Assembly (NCBI GenBank): GCA_007116685.1
Contig: SKIC01000011.1
Coordinates: 1-9,149 of the forward strand
Origin: Balneolales bacterium
Lineage (GTDB): Bacteria; Bacteroidota; Rhodothermia; Balneolales; Natronogracilivirgulaceae
Direction: 5' to 3'
DNA length: 9,149 nt
A model generated the notes under the pieces. The model made no database searches, was not told the DNA's origin, and worked only from the letters and a program-made list of their open reading frames with translations. The translations under genes and the position numbers were made by a program. Shown here piece after piece: positions 1 to 6,927 of the stretch (within the stretch, counting starts at the first letter, position 1; the number at the start of each line of letters is the position of its first letter).

Positions 1-268
1 CTGCCGGACGCTTAGCTGGGTTATCAGAATAATTGAATCTCCAATCACCATTTAAAAGTTTGAACCATTCCGATGTTTCCCGGTCATAGACTTTTGCTGC
101 TTCCATATCAGGAAAAACCATCATCGTTGTTCTTGGTTTTTCTTTGTTGATATGCAATACTTCAATATTGTCCCATTCCGGGCGTTCCTGCGCTATGGAA
201 TTACTCGTATTCATTAGGATTAAAATACTGGCAAGTGTAAGGATGAAAAACAAATCACCTTTGATCAT
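1..268 (-). CDS. GH2 beta-galactosidase-like protein, N-terminal part (runs off left edge)
   Basis: Only the first 89 codons are present; the gene continues past base 1. The start is the ATG at 268-266. An in-frame stop lies nine codons upstream and no other ATG intervenes, though no convincing Shine-Dalgarno is seen. Residues 1-27 (MIKGDLFFILTLASILILMN, then a short Ser/Asn/Ile/Ala/Gln stretch) form a signal peptide, so the product is exported. The mature start reads PEWDNIEVLHINKEKPRTT, then LLNGDWRFNYSDNPAKRP at the cut end. That is the usual opening of bacterial LacZ-type GH2 enzymes: a W-x-N-x-E-V-x-x-I-N-x-E-x-P-R-T stretch, then L-N-G-x-W-x-F. By family it would hydrolyse terminal beta-galactosides, here in the periplasm or at the surface. 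The catalytic domain is outside the window, so another GH2 activity is possible. The gene lies downstream of galM on the same strand and has its own promoter and operator. Confidence 0.85.
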   Translation of the reverse strand, partial: MIKGDLFFILTLASILILMNTSNSIAQERPEWDNIEVLHINKEKPRTTMMVFPDMEAAKVYDRETSEWFKLLNGDWRFNYSDNPAKRPA

Positions 269-383
269 GGTATTGAGCGTTTGGAGTTCTGATTAAAGTT
301 GGGAGCTTCATATTCCGTGATAAGGTAAAAATCGACTGCCTTAAAACATTACCAAGAAAAGCACTTTTCTGGTCAATACAGAA

Positions 384-401
384 TATGTTAGCGTTAACAT
401 A
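384..401. promoter_or_regulatory. LacI/GalR-type operator upstream of the beta-galactosidase gene
   Basis: An 18-bp near-perfect palindrome, TATGTTAGCGTTAACATA, has only one asymmetric base pair (16 of 18 positions symmetric). The 14-bp core TGTTAGCGTTAACA (386-399) has the central CG and TGTTA/TAACA arms typical of LacI-family operators. On the minus strand it lies just downstream of a -10-like box (407-412), about where transcription would begin, as expected for repression. It is about 115 bases upstream of the ATG at 268. The repressor is not encoded in the window. Confidence 0.72.
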
Positions 402-406
402 CGACT

Positions 407-434
407 AAAATAAAAACATAACGTAAAGTGTCAA
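407..434 (-). promoter_or_regulatory. Sigma70-like promoter for the beta-galactosidase gene
   Basis: Reading the minus strand, a perfect TTGACA (434-429) is followed after 16 bases by TATTTT (412-407). The palindromic operator starts six bases further on. A start site near 400 would leave a leader of about 130 bases. Groups related to Bacteroidota may prefer a different promoter consensus, so the assignment is tentative, but the fit and the operator position support it. Confidence 0.5.
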
Positions 435-494
435 AACTAATTCTGGAATATTTTATCAAAATACTGGCCTGCAATAAATGAGGCGAATTCACAC

Positions 495-1580
495 TTAAAT
501 AATGAATCTGTAGATAGTAGTGCTGGTAAACCTCTTACCAGGTTCCAATTCTACATTTGGGAAATTCGGCTGATTCGGGGAATTTGGAAAGTGCTGTGTC
601 TCTAAACAAAAAGCAGATTTGGACTCATACGGAACACCTTCCCTGCCTATATCGCTTCCATCCAGCGCATTTGCCGTATAGAGCTGAATTCCCGGTTCGG
701 TTGTATCTACTTCAAGCACCCTACCCGATTCCGGGTCTGTAACTCTGGCTGCTAATTCCGGTTTCTGACCTTCATTTTTATTCAACACAAAATTGTGGTC
801 ATACCCACCGGCACGGTTTAGCTGAGTGTCATCGTCATCCCAGTCTTTTCCAAGATTTTTTCCGGTTCTAAAGTCAAACACACTTCCATCCACTTTCCTG
901 AACTCACCGGTTGGTATCATAAATTCATTGACTGGAGTAAAGAAATTAGCATTAATACAAACAGAGTGGTTTGCAACAGAACCACTTCCAGCACCTGAAA
1001 GATTGAAATAGGCGTGATTGGTAAGGTTTATGATTGTTTTCTCATCCGAAACTGCTAAATATTCTATAGTTATCTCATTGCTATCATTTAAACTATATGT
1101 TACCTCGACTTGCAACACACCGGGATATCCATTTTGACCATTAGCTGAAACATGACGAAAAACTATTCGATCTATGTCTGCACTGCTTACTTCCCAAACA
1201 ACAGAATGAAATCCTTTAGTACCCCCATGCAAATGATTTGGAGGTGCATTTTTATCCAAATTTATAAGCTGCTCATCAAGTTTGATTTTAGCATTTGCAA
1301 TCCTGTTCGCATACCTACCAACAGTAGCCCCAAAATATACTTCATTAGAAGCCAGGTATTCATCTATCGAATTAAATCCTAGTACCACATCAGCTAACTC
1401 TCCATCCTGGGAAGGAACAATACAGCTAACAATTCTGGCTCCGTAGTTTGTCAAAGATACTTCAATACCATTCTTATTTTTAAGAGTATACAATGATACT
1501 TGCTGTCCGCTAAGACTTGTGCTAAAATTTTTTTTCTTGACCTTGCGTGAAGGCTGGGTCTTGGGAGAATCAGCTATCAT
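495..1580 (-). CDS. galM: Aldose 1-epimerase (galactose mutarotase)
   Basis: Interconverts the alpha and beta anomers of D-galactose (and glucose), feeding galactose released by beta-galactosidase into the Leloir pathway. At 361 residues from the chosen start it is of normal length for the family. The key family motifs are present: GRYANRI (R89, R93), NHLHGG (H116, H118), NLTNHAYFNL with catalytic acid H189, GGYDHNF with sugar-binding D261, and CLETQHFPNSPN with catalytic base E327. The frame stays open upstream to a TTG at 1652, but the ATG at 1580 is preferred: AAAGG lies seven bases before it, and the extension would put a LacI-type operator inside the coding region and add a basic stretch absent from the family. 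No signal peptide is seen, so it is probably cytoplasmic. It is divergent from the sulfatase gene and followed by the beta-galactosidase gene on the same strand, with no clear terminator between. Confidence 0.93.
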   Translation of the reverse strand: MIADSPKTQPSRKVKKKNFSTSLSGQQVSLYTLKNKNGIEVSLTNYGARIVSCIVPSQDGELADVVLGFNSIDEYLASNEVYFGATVGRYANRIANAKIKLDEQLINLDKNAPPNHLHGGTKGFHSVVWEVSSADIDRIVFRHVSANGQNGYPGVLQVEVTYSLNDSNEITIEYLAVSDEKTIINLTNHAYFNLSGAGSGSVANHSVCINANFFTPVNEFMIPTGEFRKVDGSVFDFRTGKNLGKDWDDDDTQLNRAGGYDHNFVLNKNEGQKPELAARVTDPESGRVLEVDTTEPGIQLYTANALDGSDIGREGVPYESKSAFCLETQHFPNSPNQPNFPNVELEPGKRFTSTTIYRFII

Positions 1581-1637
1581 ACTAAGACCTTTTAAATCTT
1601 TTCTATTTCTGAATTTGATCTTCACAAAACGAATATA

Positions 1638-1651
1638 TGTTAACGATACCA
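1638..1651. promoter_or_regulatory. LacI/GalR-type operator upstream of galM
   Basis: TGTTAACGATACCA matches the palindrome TGTTAnCGnTAACA with one mismatch in the right arm. On the minus strand it directly follows a -10-like TAAAAT (1657-1652), the same arrangement as at the sulfatase promoter. No good -35 box is seen for galM in this AT-rich stretch. The site lies about 60 bases upstream of the galM ATG at 1580. It is the weakest of the three operators on its own; the matching position at two neighbouring promoters adds support. Confidence 0.6.
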
Positions 1652-1718
1652 ATTTTAAAAACTAATATTTTTCTTTTTTATAGCTTCAAAAAAGCCCTAA
1701 CAGAAGATTATTTTTTGC

Positions 1719-1747
1719 TTGAAGTACCGGTATTTTTTTAATAAAAT
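1719..1747 (+). promoter_or_regulatory. Sigma70-like promoter for the sulfatase gene
   Basis: TTGAAG (1719-1724), a 17-base spacer and TAAAAT (1742-1747) form a plausible sigma70-type promoter in the space between the divergent galM and sulfatase genes. The -10 box overlaps the first base of a perfect LacI-type palindrome, so a bound repressor would block polymerase. The predicted leader is about 40-45 bases. This is a consensus match by eye only. Confidence 0.5.
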
Positions 1748-1760
1748 GTTATCGATAACA
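1747..1760. promoter_or_regulatory. LacI/GalR-type operator upstream of the sulfatase gene
   Basis: TGTTATCGATAACA is a perfect 14-bp palindrome with the central CG and TGTTA/TAACA arms of LacI-family operators. It begins at the last base of the -10-like TAAAAT and ends 37 bases before the sulfatase ATG, so it covers the likely start of transcription. It is the best of the three related sites. Its centre lies 109 bp from that of the galM operator in the same divergent intergenic region, so one repressor could control both directions. Confidence 0.78.
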
Positions 1761-1785
1761 GAACACAGTTACGAAATTGACCAAC

Positions 1786-1790
1786 AGGAA
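1786..1790 (+). promoter_or_regulatory. Ribosome binding site that fixes the sulfatase start
   Basis: AGGAA lies seven bases before the ATG at 1798. This favours that ATG over the in-frame TTG at 1777, which has no such site and would precede the signal sequence with seven extra residues. Confidence 0.6.
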
Positions 1791-1797
1791 TCTAAAA

Positions 1798-3189
1798 ATG
1801 AACCCAAGAAGCTTCTTTTTTCTATGCCTCATTTCTATCACAACACTGCTGATAACTACAGGGTGTGACCAGGATTACACTTCAGAGCAAGTTAAAAAAC
1901 CCAATATTCTACTAATCTTAACTGATGACATGGGATATGCTGATGCCGGTTTTCAAGGGTCGACCGAAATTCTTACACCTAATCTTGATAAACTTGCGGA
2001 AAATGGTGTTCTCTTTACAGATGCCCATGTTACAGCAACGGTTTGCAGCCCTTCCCGCGCCGGTATAGTTACAGGCCGATATCAACAAAAATTTGGTCAC
2101 GAAGCAAATGTTCCACCTAGAAACCTAGGTATGGATACAAGTCAGGTTACATTAGCAGACGTATTACTCGAATACGGGTATCGCACATCTATTAATGGTA
2201 AATGGCATCTTGGCTTTTTAGAAAAATATCATCCCAACAGCAGAGGTTTCGAACATTTTTATGGCTTCCTTGGCGGGCACCGAACTTATTTTGCGAGTGA
2301 TTATCCACCAGGCCATCCCGGTGCTTTGATGTATAATATGGAGCATGCACCCTTCCCCGGTGATTATTTGACTACTGCTCAGGGTGATAGCGCAGTTGCC
2401 TTTATTAACAGAGTACACGAGGATCCATTTTTCCTGTTTTTATCATTTTTAGCTCCACATGCGCCTATGGATGCCACCGAAGAAGACTTAGCTTTGTTTG
2501 AAGACCATAGCCGACCGGAATACGCTGCTATGATGTATGCCATGGATCGCGAAGTTGGAAAAGTTGTTCAAACACTTAAAGATTTAGGCCAATTCGAAAA
2601 CACGCTCATCTTTTTTCTAAGTGATAATGGTGGTTCTCCGGTAAATGATTCAAATAACTATCCCTTGAAAGGCTTTAAAGGAAATAAATTTGAGGGTGGA
2701 CATAGAGTTCCATACTTCATTCATTGGCCAAATGGAATTGAGGGAGGCAAAATATTTGATGGCCTTACTTCTTCATTAGATATCTTCCCTACGACTCTTG
2801 CAGCAGCAGGAATAGAGATTCCATCAGGATTATCATTAGATGGTGTTAATTTGTTTCCATTTATGGATGGAACACAAGTTGGTCATCCTCATGATAAACT
2901 TTTCTTTCGCAAGCTTGAAGGTGCAGCCATGCGTTATGGTCACTGGAAACTCATCCGCCTTGATGATTTTGGTTACGTTCTTTACGACCTGAAAAATGAT
3001 CCAGGCGAAACCTCGAATCTTGTAGATACACATCCTGAACGTTTTGAATCCATGAAAGCTGATTTAGAAGCTTGGGAGGAAACACTTGTGGAGACTTGGT
3101 GGGAAGAATCAGCGCCCTGGCAACGTGTTACAAGGGATATTCATAAATCTTTGATGCAGAATGAGACTCCACAGAGAGTAAGTCCCTAA
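1798..3189 (+). CDS. S1-family (arylsulfatase-type) sulfatase, probable lipoprotein
   Basis: Hydrolyses sulfate esters, here most likely on a sugar of a sulfated polysaccharide. It is 463 residues long, within the normal range for the family. The N-terminus has a hydrophobic segment ending LLITTGC, so C23 is a likely lipidation site; Thr at -3 is not the most usual lipobox residue. The alkaline-phosphatase-fold motifs are all present: metal-binding D43-D44 in LILTDDMGY, C83 in CSPSRAG (the C-x-P-x-R signature whose Cys is converted to formylglycine), K135 and H137 in GKWHLG, H221 in APHAPM, D276-N277 in LSDNGG, and K294 in the KGFKGNKFEGGHRVP stretch. Maturation needs an anaerobic or FGE-type formylglycine-generating enzyme, not seen in the window. 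The exact sulfate position or sugar cannot be read from sequence; its divergent pairing with galM and nearness to a beta-galactosidase suggest sulfated galactose units (inference). A promoter and operator lie upstream and a strong terminator follows. Confidence 0.93.
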   Translation: MNPRSFFFLCLISITTLLITTGCDQDYTSEQVKKPNILLILTDDMGYADAGFQGSTEILTPNLDKLAENGVLFTDAHVTATVCSPSRAGIVTGRYQQKFGHEANVPPRNLGMDTSQVTLADVLLEYGYRTSINGKWHLGFLEKYHPNSRGFEHFYGFLGGHRTYFASDYPPGHPGALMYNMEHAPFPGDYLTTAQGDSAVAFINRVHEDPFFLFLSFLAPHAPMDATEEDLALFEDHSRPEYAAMMYAMDREVGKVVQTLKDLGQFENTLIFFLSDNGGSPVNDSNNYPLKGFKGNKFEGGHRVPYFIHWPNGIEGGKIFDGLTSSLDIFPTTLAAAGIEIPSGLSLDGVNLFPFMDGTQVGHPHDKLFFRKLEGAAMRYGHWKLIRLDDFGYVLYDLKNDPGETSNLVDTHPERFESMKADLEAWEETLVETWWEESAPWQRVTRDIHKSLMQNETPQRVSP

Positions 3190-3277
3190 TTTTGGACTTA
3201 CTTCTGGGAGTTGGCCACATGATTACGTTTATCTGTTAAAATCCTTTGTAGCTTTCACTTAATATTCGTTCTAAAAG

Positions 3278-3314
3278 AAAAGACAGTGTATATATTTTAT
3301 GCACTGTCTTTTTT
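3278..3314 (+). terminator. Strong intrinsic terminator after the sulfatase gene
   Basis: AAAAGACAGTG (3278-3288) pairs perfectly with CACTGTCTTTT (3302-3312). The stem can extend inward through A-T pairs, and a run of seven T (3308 region to 3314, broken only by the stem's own bases) follows. It lies about 90 bases after the sulfatase stop. The other strand also has a T-rich flank (TTTTCTTTT), so it may work in both directions. Confidence 0.85.
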
Positions 3315-3803
3315 ATATGATTTAATTTAGTAAAGCTAGTTCAACAAGAAATACTCCGCACGAAAAGAAATTCTTAGATAAGATATAAGCCTGGCCTTCT
3401 ATTATCGCCAATCTCTAGCTGATAAAATGATTCTATAAACTTAGAGAGTTTAGTAAGGATTGTATCAGCAAAAATTTAGAACACCAAGTACGATAAAGTG
3501 CCGGCAGCGACAAGAAATCAATATAGGCGTAGGATTTTAGGTGTTTTAGCTAATGAATAGTTTTAAAAAAACTACAGACTTAAAAACATATCGCTGCATC
3601 ATTATTCACATTCACAGCGGTGCTTTAGGAACATCTATTTCACCCTTTATAGAGCTTTTTGAGAGGGATTTTTACTTTCTTTTTATACCAATATTATGTT
3701 CCAGGCAGTACTGTATGGTTTTTATTTGGTAAAAGCTATGGCTAGTAAGCTGTTATTCTGAATTTCTGAACAATCGACCGTCCACAATCTACTTCAAGGA
3801 CAC

Positions 3804-3838
3804 AATTTTGGGGGAAACTAAACCTACTCCCCAAAATT
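3804..3838 (-). terminator. Possible terminator hairpin after the beta-helix gene
   Basis: AATTTTGGGG (3804-3813) and CCCCAAAATT (3829-3838) form a perfect 10-bp stem with a 15-base loop, about 80 bases beyond the stop of the minus-strand beta-helix gene. A real U-tract is lacking on the minus strand, where the stem is followed by GTGTCC. On the plus strand a T8 run comes about ten bases later. It could be an intrinsic terminator of reduced strength or an mRNA 3'-end stabilising hairpin. Confidence 0.45.
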
Positions 3839-3915
3839 TGTCGTTCATTTTTTTTCAAATGGTATGATTCCAAAATGCTAAGCACTAAGGGCATAAATTT
3901 AGCCTACACCGCACT

Positions 3916-6765
3916 TTATTTGATAAGTGTCATTTTTCTGGTAAAGACTTGTCCACCAGCTTCTAAGCGGTATATATACACAGCTGTTGCGAAAGGTAAG
4001 GCATTCCATGTGACCACATGGCTTCCGGATGATTGCATCTCATCCACGAGAACTGCTACCCGACGTCCAAGCATATCGTAAACTACTAATCTCACATGAC
4101 TTTGATCAGCTATTTGATACGTGATATTTGTGGTAGGATTAAAAGGATTCGGGTAATTTTGATCTAAGGACCATTGGGTTGGCATTTGTTCATCATCTGG
4201 ATCTACAGATGTGACATCTTCCGACTTTTTTACGCATCGAACTGCCAATCCAAGATTCTTGTTGGCTGCATTTCGGTTAATACCATCCTGCGTTACATGA
4301 ATTACTCTTCTAAAAGCTGCTGATTCGTTTGCAGAAGTTGACGTCCAAAATCCGGCATAACGATTTATGCCTTCGAATACATTTTCAGCCGGGAATGCGC
4401 CGCCTGCAAATCGTAATGAGGTACCACGAGCAGAAAAACCGGTTGAGTTAATTGCCGAACCGTTCTGTTCGGTCCAGAAAAAGCCATCTCCACCACCTGT
4501 TGCTCGCAATTGGTTACCAACACCAGCCTGAGCACCACGAGTAAAACCTGTCTCATCTAATTGGTTTTCAGGCATACCAAGAAATTCTTCCAATATCTTA
4601 AAATCATCATCGCTAGGTACTACAAAATCGTCCGGACAAATTCCTCTGGAGTCATTTACGGCGTGCCAATTATACAAAAAACCACGATTCACAGCTTTTG
4701 GACTGTCGACTTCATCATTTCCGTGAACAACCCATGCTCCTGTATCATTAGAAGCCCAATCGGCATTTTCTTGAGCATTGGAAATCTCATCTTCATTGGC
4801 AAAACGTGTGGTTCGTAAATGTTCTGCCATCCAAACTTGGTCTCCAACGTGTACGGTTCTGTACACATTGCCATCAATATCCTCAACTTCATCGGACAAC
4901 CATTCAAGAATAATGGTTTCTAATTCTACTAAACCGTTACCCGAAACCGACTCAATAACTTTTTCTTTGTGAGCCTGAGATTCTTCAATAACTAAAGAAA
5001 GTGAACCCTCTGCGCTATCATGAACCAAAGAAAACTGACCTTCAGGACTTGTTCTTGTAGATGCAATTTCAGTACCACCATCAAAGAGAAAAACATTCTT
5101 ATTGATGATCGGTTCTCCATCTTCATTTAACAACATTCCGGTTTTGATGCTCTGCGTTTCTAAATCGAGTAAACCTGCAAATGCTCCAATATTGATAGAG
5201 CCATTTTCCCAGATTATGGGGTTTCCGAACAAATCATATTCCGGTTGGGCAGGTATATCAGCAAAGATACCTTGACCGGCCATGGGAAATACCGGCTGGT
5301 CAAATGCGATACCAGCGTTCATTGCTGGACTTTCCGGCAATAAAATGTAACTCTGAGAATCGTTACCACCGGGATTAATAAATAATGGATTTCCGGTTAC
5401 AGCGTTAGGATCAAGATCTATGAAACTCTGATTTACATTACCATGGTACAAGTTATTTGATACGATAAAATCGTCGCCATCAGTAATATCTACTACGTAT
5501 TCTTTTTGACCAATTGAACTACCCGGAGCAGCCATTACAATGTTATTGTAGACATAGGTGTTATGCCCCTCAAAGCTTAAACCTGTATCTCTGGATCGGC
5601 TCAAAAAAATGGAATTATTGTAGATGTAATTTTTATCTGATCTTACGTTTCTGGTAGGTCCCGCATAATCAGAAACCCACATAGAACGAGCCGTAGCGCG
5701 GAATCCATCATTTACACTTACATTATATCTGTAAACCGAATTGATATTATCGCCCAGTATCTCAGCAAATCCTCCCTCGCTATCTTCGCTGTAGTTAAAT
5801 TGTACAAATACATTTTCGTTGCTGTGATCAATATGGATGCTATAGGTGTCGGCCGGTCCTCTTGCAGAGATTACAGTGTTGTATTGGGCAATAATATTTC
5901 TCCCACCAAAAAACCATGCACCGCTCCCTCTATTAGCCATTCTGGGATCTATGCCTGAACCCGGAAATTCAAAAATATTACCCTCCATGAGTAAATTGTA
6001 CGATCTGCCCGGGGTAATTCCTGATCCACCGGTGTGATAAGTATGATTATTTCTGAAAATGATATTTTTATTTCGGTTGGTTTGATCATCTCCAACTCCT
6101 TGATTTCCACCGCCATGCTGAGTCCAAATACCGAACTTCCCTGTACGTGTGATAAAACAATCTTCTACTATAATATTTCTAATCTGTCTTAAAGCATTTG
6201 GATTTGTATTTCTCTCAGTTCGAAAATAGATACCTGCCACTTGTAAATCATCGAAATCAACGCCTTCTGTTGTGATGGCATACACATCTCTGACGGTCAG
6301 ATTGCGGAAGTGAAAGTGCTCCATTACGCCAGTACCATTGTTATGGACATAAATACCATATCCCTGCTGTTGGTTTTCTCCAGGGCGAAGTACCTGTCTG
6401 TCGTTTGTTACTTCTAAATTCTCTAGTTCTATAAATGATTGATTTCTGATAACTAGCGATGCAACGTAGGAGCCTCCGGGAGTTGGTGCTGAATTTATAA
6501 TTGGTTTTGGGCCCTCACCATACATCCCAAAAACGATGGGAGCTCCTTCTGTTCCGGAACTTCTAATTGCCAATTGACCAATAAATTCATCACCGGCACG
6601 AAAAAGAATTCTGTCACCCGGCTCAAAAGATGAATTACTTACTTTTTGAAGGGTTTGCCAAGCTTGCTCCGGACTCGTTCCGGAATTGGCATCATCCCCC
6701 TCTGAGGAACTTACGTAAAAAATAGTGCTGCTCATTAACAGCGACAAAATGGTTAGCAAAAACAT
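3916..6765 (-). CDS. Secreted parallel beta-helix / FISUMP protein with T9SS sorting signal
   Basis: A 949-residue exported multidomain protein. Residues 1-19 (MFLLTILSLLMSSTIFYVS) are a signal peptide. Residues about 20-530 form a right-handed parallel beta-helix: an opening of the D-A-N-S-G-T...PGDRILFRAGDEF type, then many N-x-I/V-x-x-N-N turns such as IIFRNNHTYHTGGSGI and YIYNNSIFLS. Polar clusters at H217 (WTQHGGG), H311-I-D-H314 and E330/E335 (SEGGFAEIL) are possible active-site residues, not proven. Residues about 533-625 resemble a carboxypeptidase-regulatory-like beta-sandwich (GEPIINKNVFLFDGG...GQFSL). Residues about 628-847 are a FISUMP domain (GNVYRTVHVGDQVWMAEHLR...GFLYNWHAV...NLGLAVRCV). 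Residues about 862-949 are a T9SS type A sorting domain (NYPNPFNPTT...KMTLIK). Beta-helix proteins of this kind include polysaccharide lyases and glycoside hydrolases, but I cannot assign a CAZy family. The start ATG has a stop five codons upstream and only a weak AAAAGA ribosome site. The product is probably anchored to or released from the cell surface. Confidence 0.85.
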   Translation of the reverse strand: MFLLTILSLLMSSTIFYVSSSEGDDANSGTSPEQAWQTLQKVSNSSFEPGDRILFRAGDEFIGQLAIRSSGTEGAPIVFGMYGEGPKPIINSAPTPGGSYVASLVIRNQSFIELENLEVTNDRQVLRPGENQQQGYGIYVHNNGTGVMEHFHFRNLTVRDVYAITTEGVDFDDLQVAGIYFRTERNTNPNALRQIRNIIVEDCFITRTGKFGIWTQHGGGNQGVGDDQTNRNKNIIFRNNHTYHTGGSGITPGRSYNLLMEGNIFEFPGSGIDPRMANRGSGAWFFGGRNIIAQYNTVISARGPADTYSIHIDHSNENVFVQFNYSEDSEGGFAEILGDNINSVYRYNVSVNDGFRATARSMWVSDYAGPTRNVRSDKNYIYNNSIFLSRSRDTGLSFEGHNTYVYNNIVMAAPGSSIGQKEYVVDITDGDDFIVSNNLYHGNVNQSFIDLDPNAVTGNPLFINPGGNDSQSYILLPESPAMNAGIAFDQPVFPMAGQGIFADIPAQPEYDLFGNPIIWENGSINIGAFAGLLDLETQSIKTGMLLNEDGEPIINKNVFLFDGGTEIASTRTSPEGQFSLVHDSAEGSLSLVIEESQAHKEKVIESVSGNGLVELETIILEWLSDEVEDIDGNVYRTVHVGDQVWMAEHLRTTRFANEDEISNAQENADWASNDTGAWVVHGNDEVDSPKAVNRGFLYNWHAVNDSRGICPDDFVVPSDDDFKILEEFLGMPENQLDETGFTRGAQAGVGNQLRATGGGDGFFWTEQNGSAINSTGFSARGTSLRFAGGAFPAENVFEGINRYAGFWTSTSANESAAFRRVIHVTQDGINRNAANKNLGLAVRCVKKSEDVTSVDPDDEQMPTQWSLDQNYPNPFNPTTNITYQIADQSHVRLVVYDMLGRRVAVLVDEMQSSGSHVVTWNALPFATAVYIYRLEAGGQVFTRKMTLIK

Positions 6766-6881
6766 CTTTCTAATCTTTTAAATGGTACTTCAAGTGGACT
6801 TGTGGGTTATGTAGATGTGTTAAATCTCAACAAGACGCTGAATTTTTGATCAGTCCCAAAAACACACCTATCGATACTAAA
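6766..6881 (-). promoter_or_regulatory. Leader/promoter region of the beta-helix gene
   Basis: This gap follows the terminator of the upstream operon, so the beta-helix gene needs its own promoter here. I could not choose a convincing -35/-10 pair. An 8-bp palindrome TATCGATA (6869-6876) shares the core of the sulfatase operator but lacks its TGT/ACA flanks. A looser TGTT...AACA repeat lies at 6818-6832. Confidence 0.3.
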
Positions 6882-6922
6882 ATGCCGGACAAAGCAGAAT
6901 CGTACTCTGCCCTATCCGGCAT
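6882..6922 (-). terminator. Two-tier hairpin terminator after the PID-CTERM-like gene
   Basis: ATGCCGGA (6882-6889) pairs with TCCGGCAT (6915-6922), and inside it GCAGA (6894-6898) pairs with TCTGC (6906-6910), with a small symmetric internal loop and a 7-base apical loop. On the minus strand it starts five bases after the stop of the small gene and is followed by TTTAGT, a short U-tract. It separates the upstream operon from the beta-helix gene. Confidence 0.72.
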
Positions 6923-6927
6923 ACATG

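Larger units (their letters stand above)
3190..3915. other. Long intergenic region with no recognised gene
   Basis: About 0.73 kb lies between the convergent ends of the sulfatase and beta-helix genes. It holds a strong terminator near 3278-3314 and a weaker hairpin near 3804-3838. Between them the sequence is AT-rich with frequent stops. The longest ATG-initiated frame noticed is 59 codons (3553-3732), with no good ribosome site and no family resemblance. I found no tRNA, insertion-sequence end, long repeat or obvious relic of a known gene. It could be decayed coding sequence or an unrecognised RNA. Confidence 0.5.

Noticed and set aside
449..463. TATTTT/AAAATA hairpin as a terminator between galM and the beta-galactosidase gene
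   Set aside because: Only six A-T pairs, no G-C pairs and no U-tract after it; too weak to call.
1581..1652. Upstream in-frame extension of galM to a TTG at 1652
   Set aside because: It would place a LacI-type operator inside the coding sequence, adds residues with no family match, and lacks a ribosome site; the ATG at 1580 has AAAGG seven bases before it.
3553..3732. A 59-codon plus-strand reading frame in the intergenic region
   Set aside because: No good ribosome site, no recognisable motif, and a composition (Cys, Phe, Ile rich) typical of chance AT-rich frames. A further low-stop stretch in the same frame up to 3867 was not enough to call a pseudogene.
4561..4818. Plus-strand open frames antisense to the beta-helix and FISUMP genes
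   Set aside because: They are shadows of the well-supported minus-strand genes and show no ribosome sites or family motifs.
6818..6832. TGTT...AACA inverted repeat in the beta-helix gene leader
   Set aside because: The arms are only four bases and the centre lacks the CG of the other operators.
6869..6876. TATCGATA palindrome upstream of the beta-helix gene as a fourth LacI-type operator
   Set aside because: It shares only the 8-bp core; the flanks (ACC and CTA) do not match the TGT/ACA arms, and such a core arises easily by chance.
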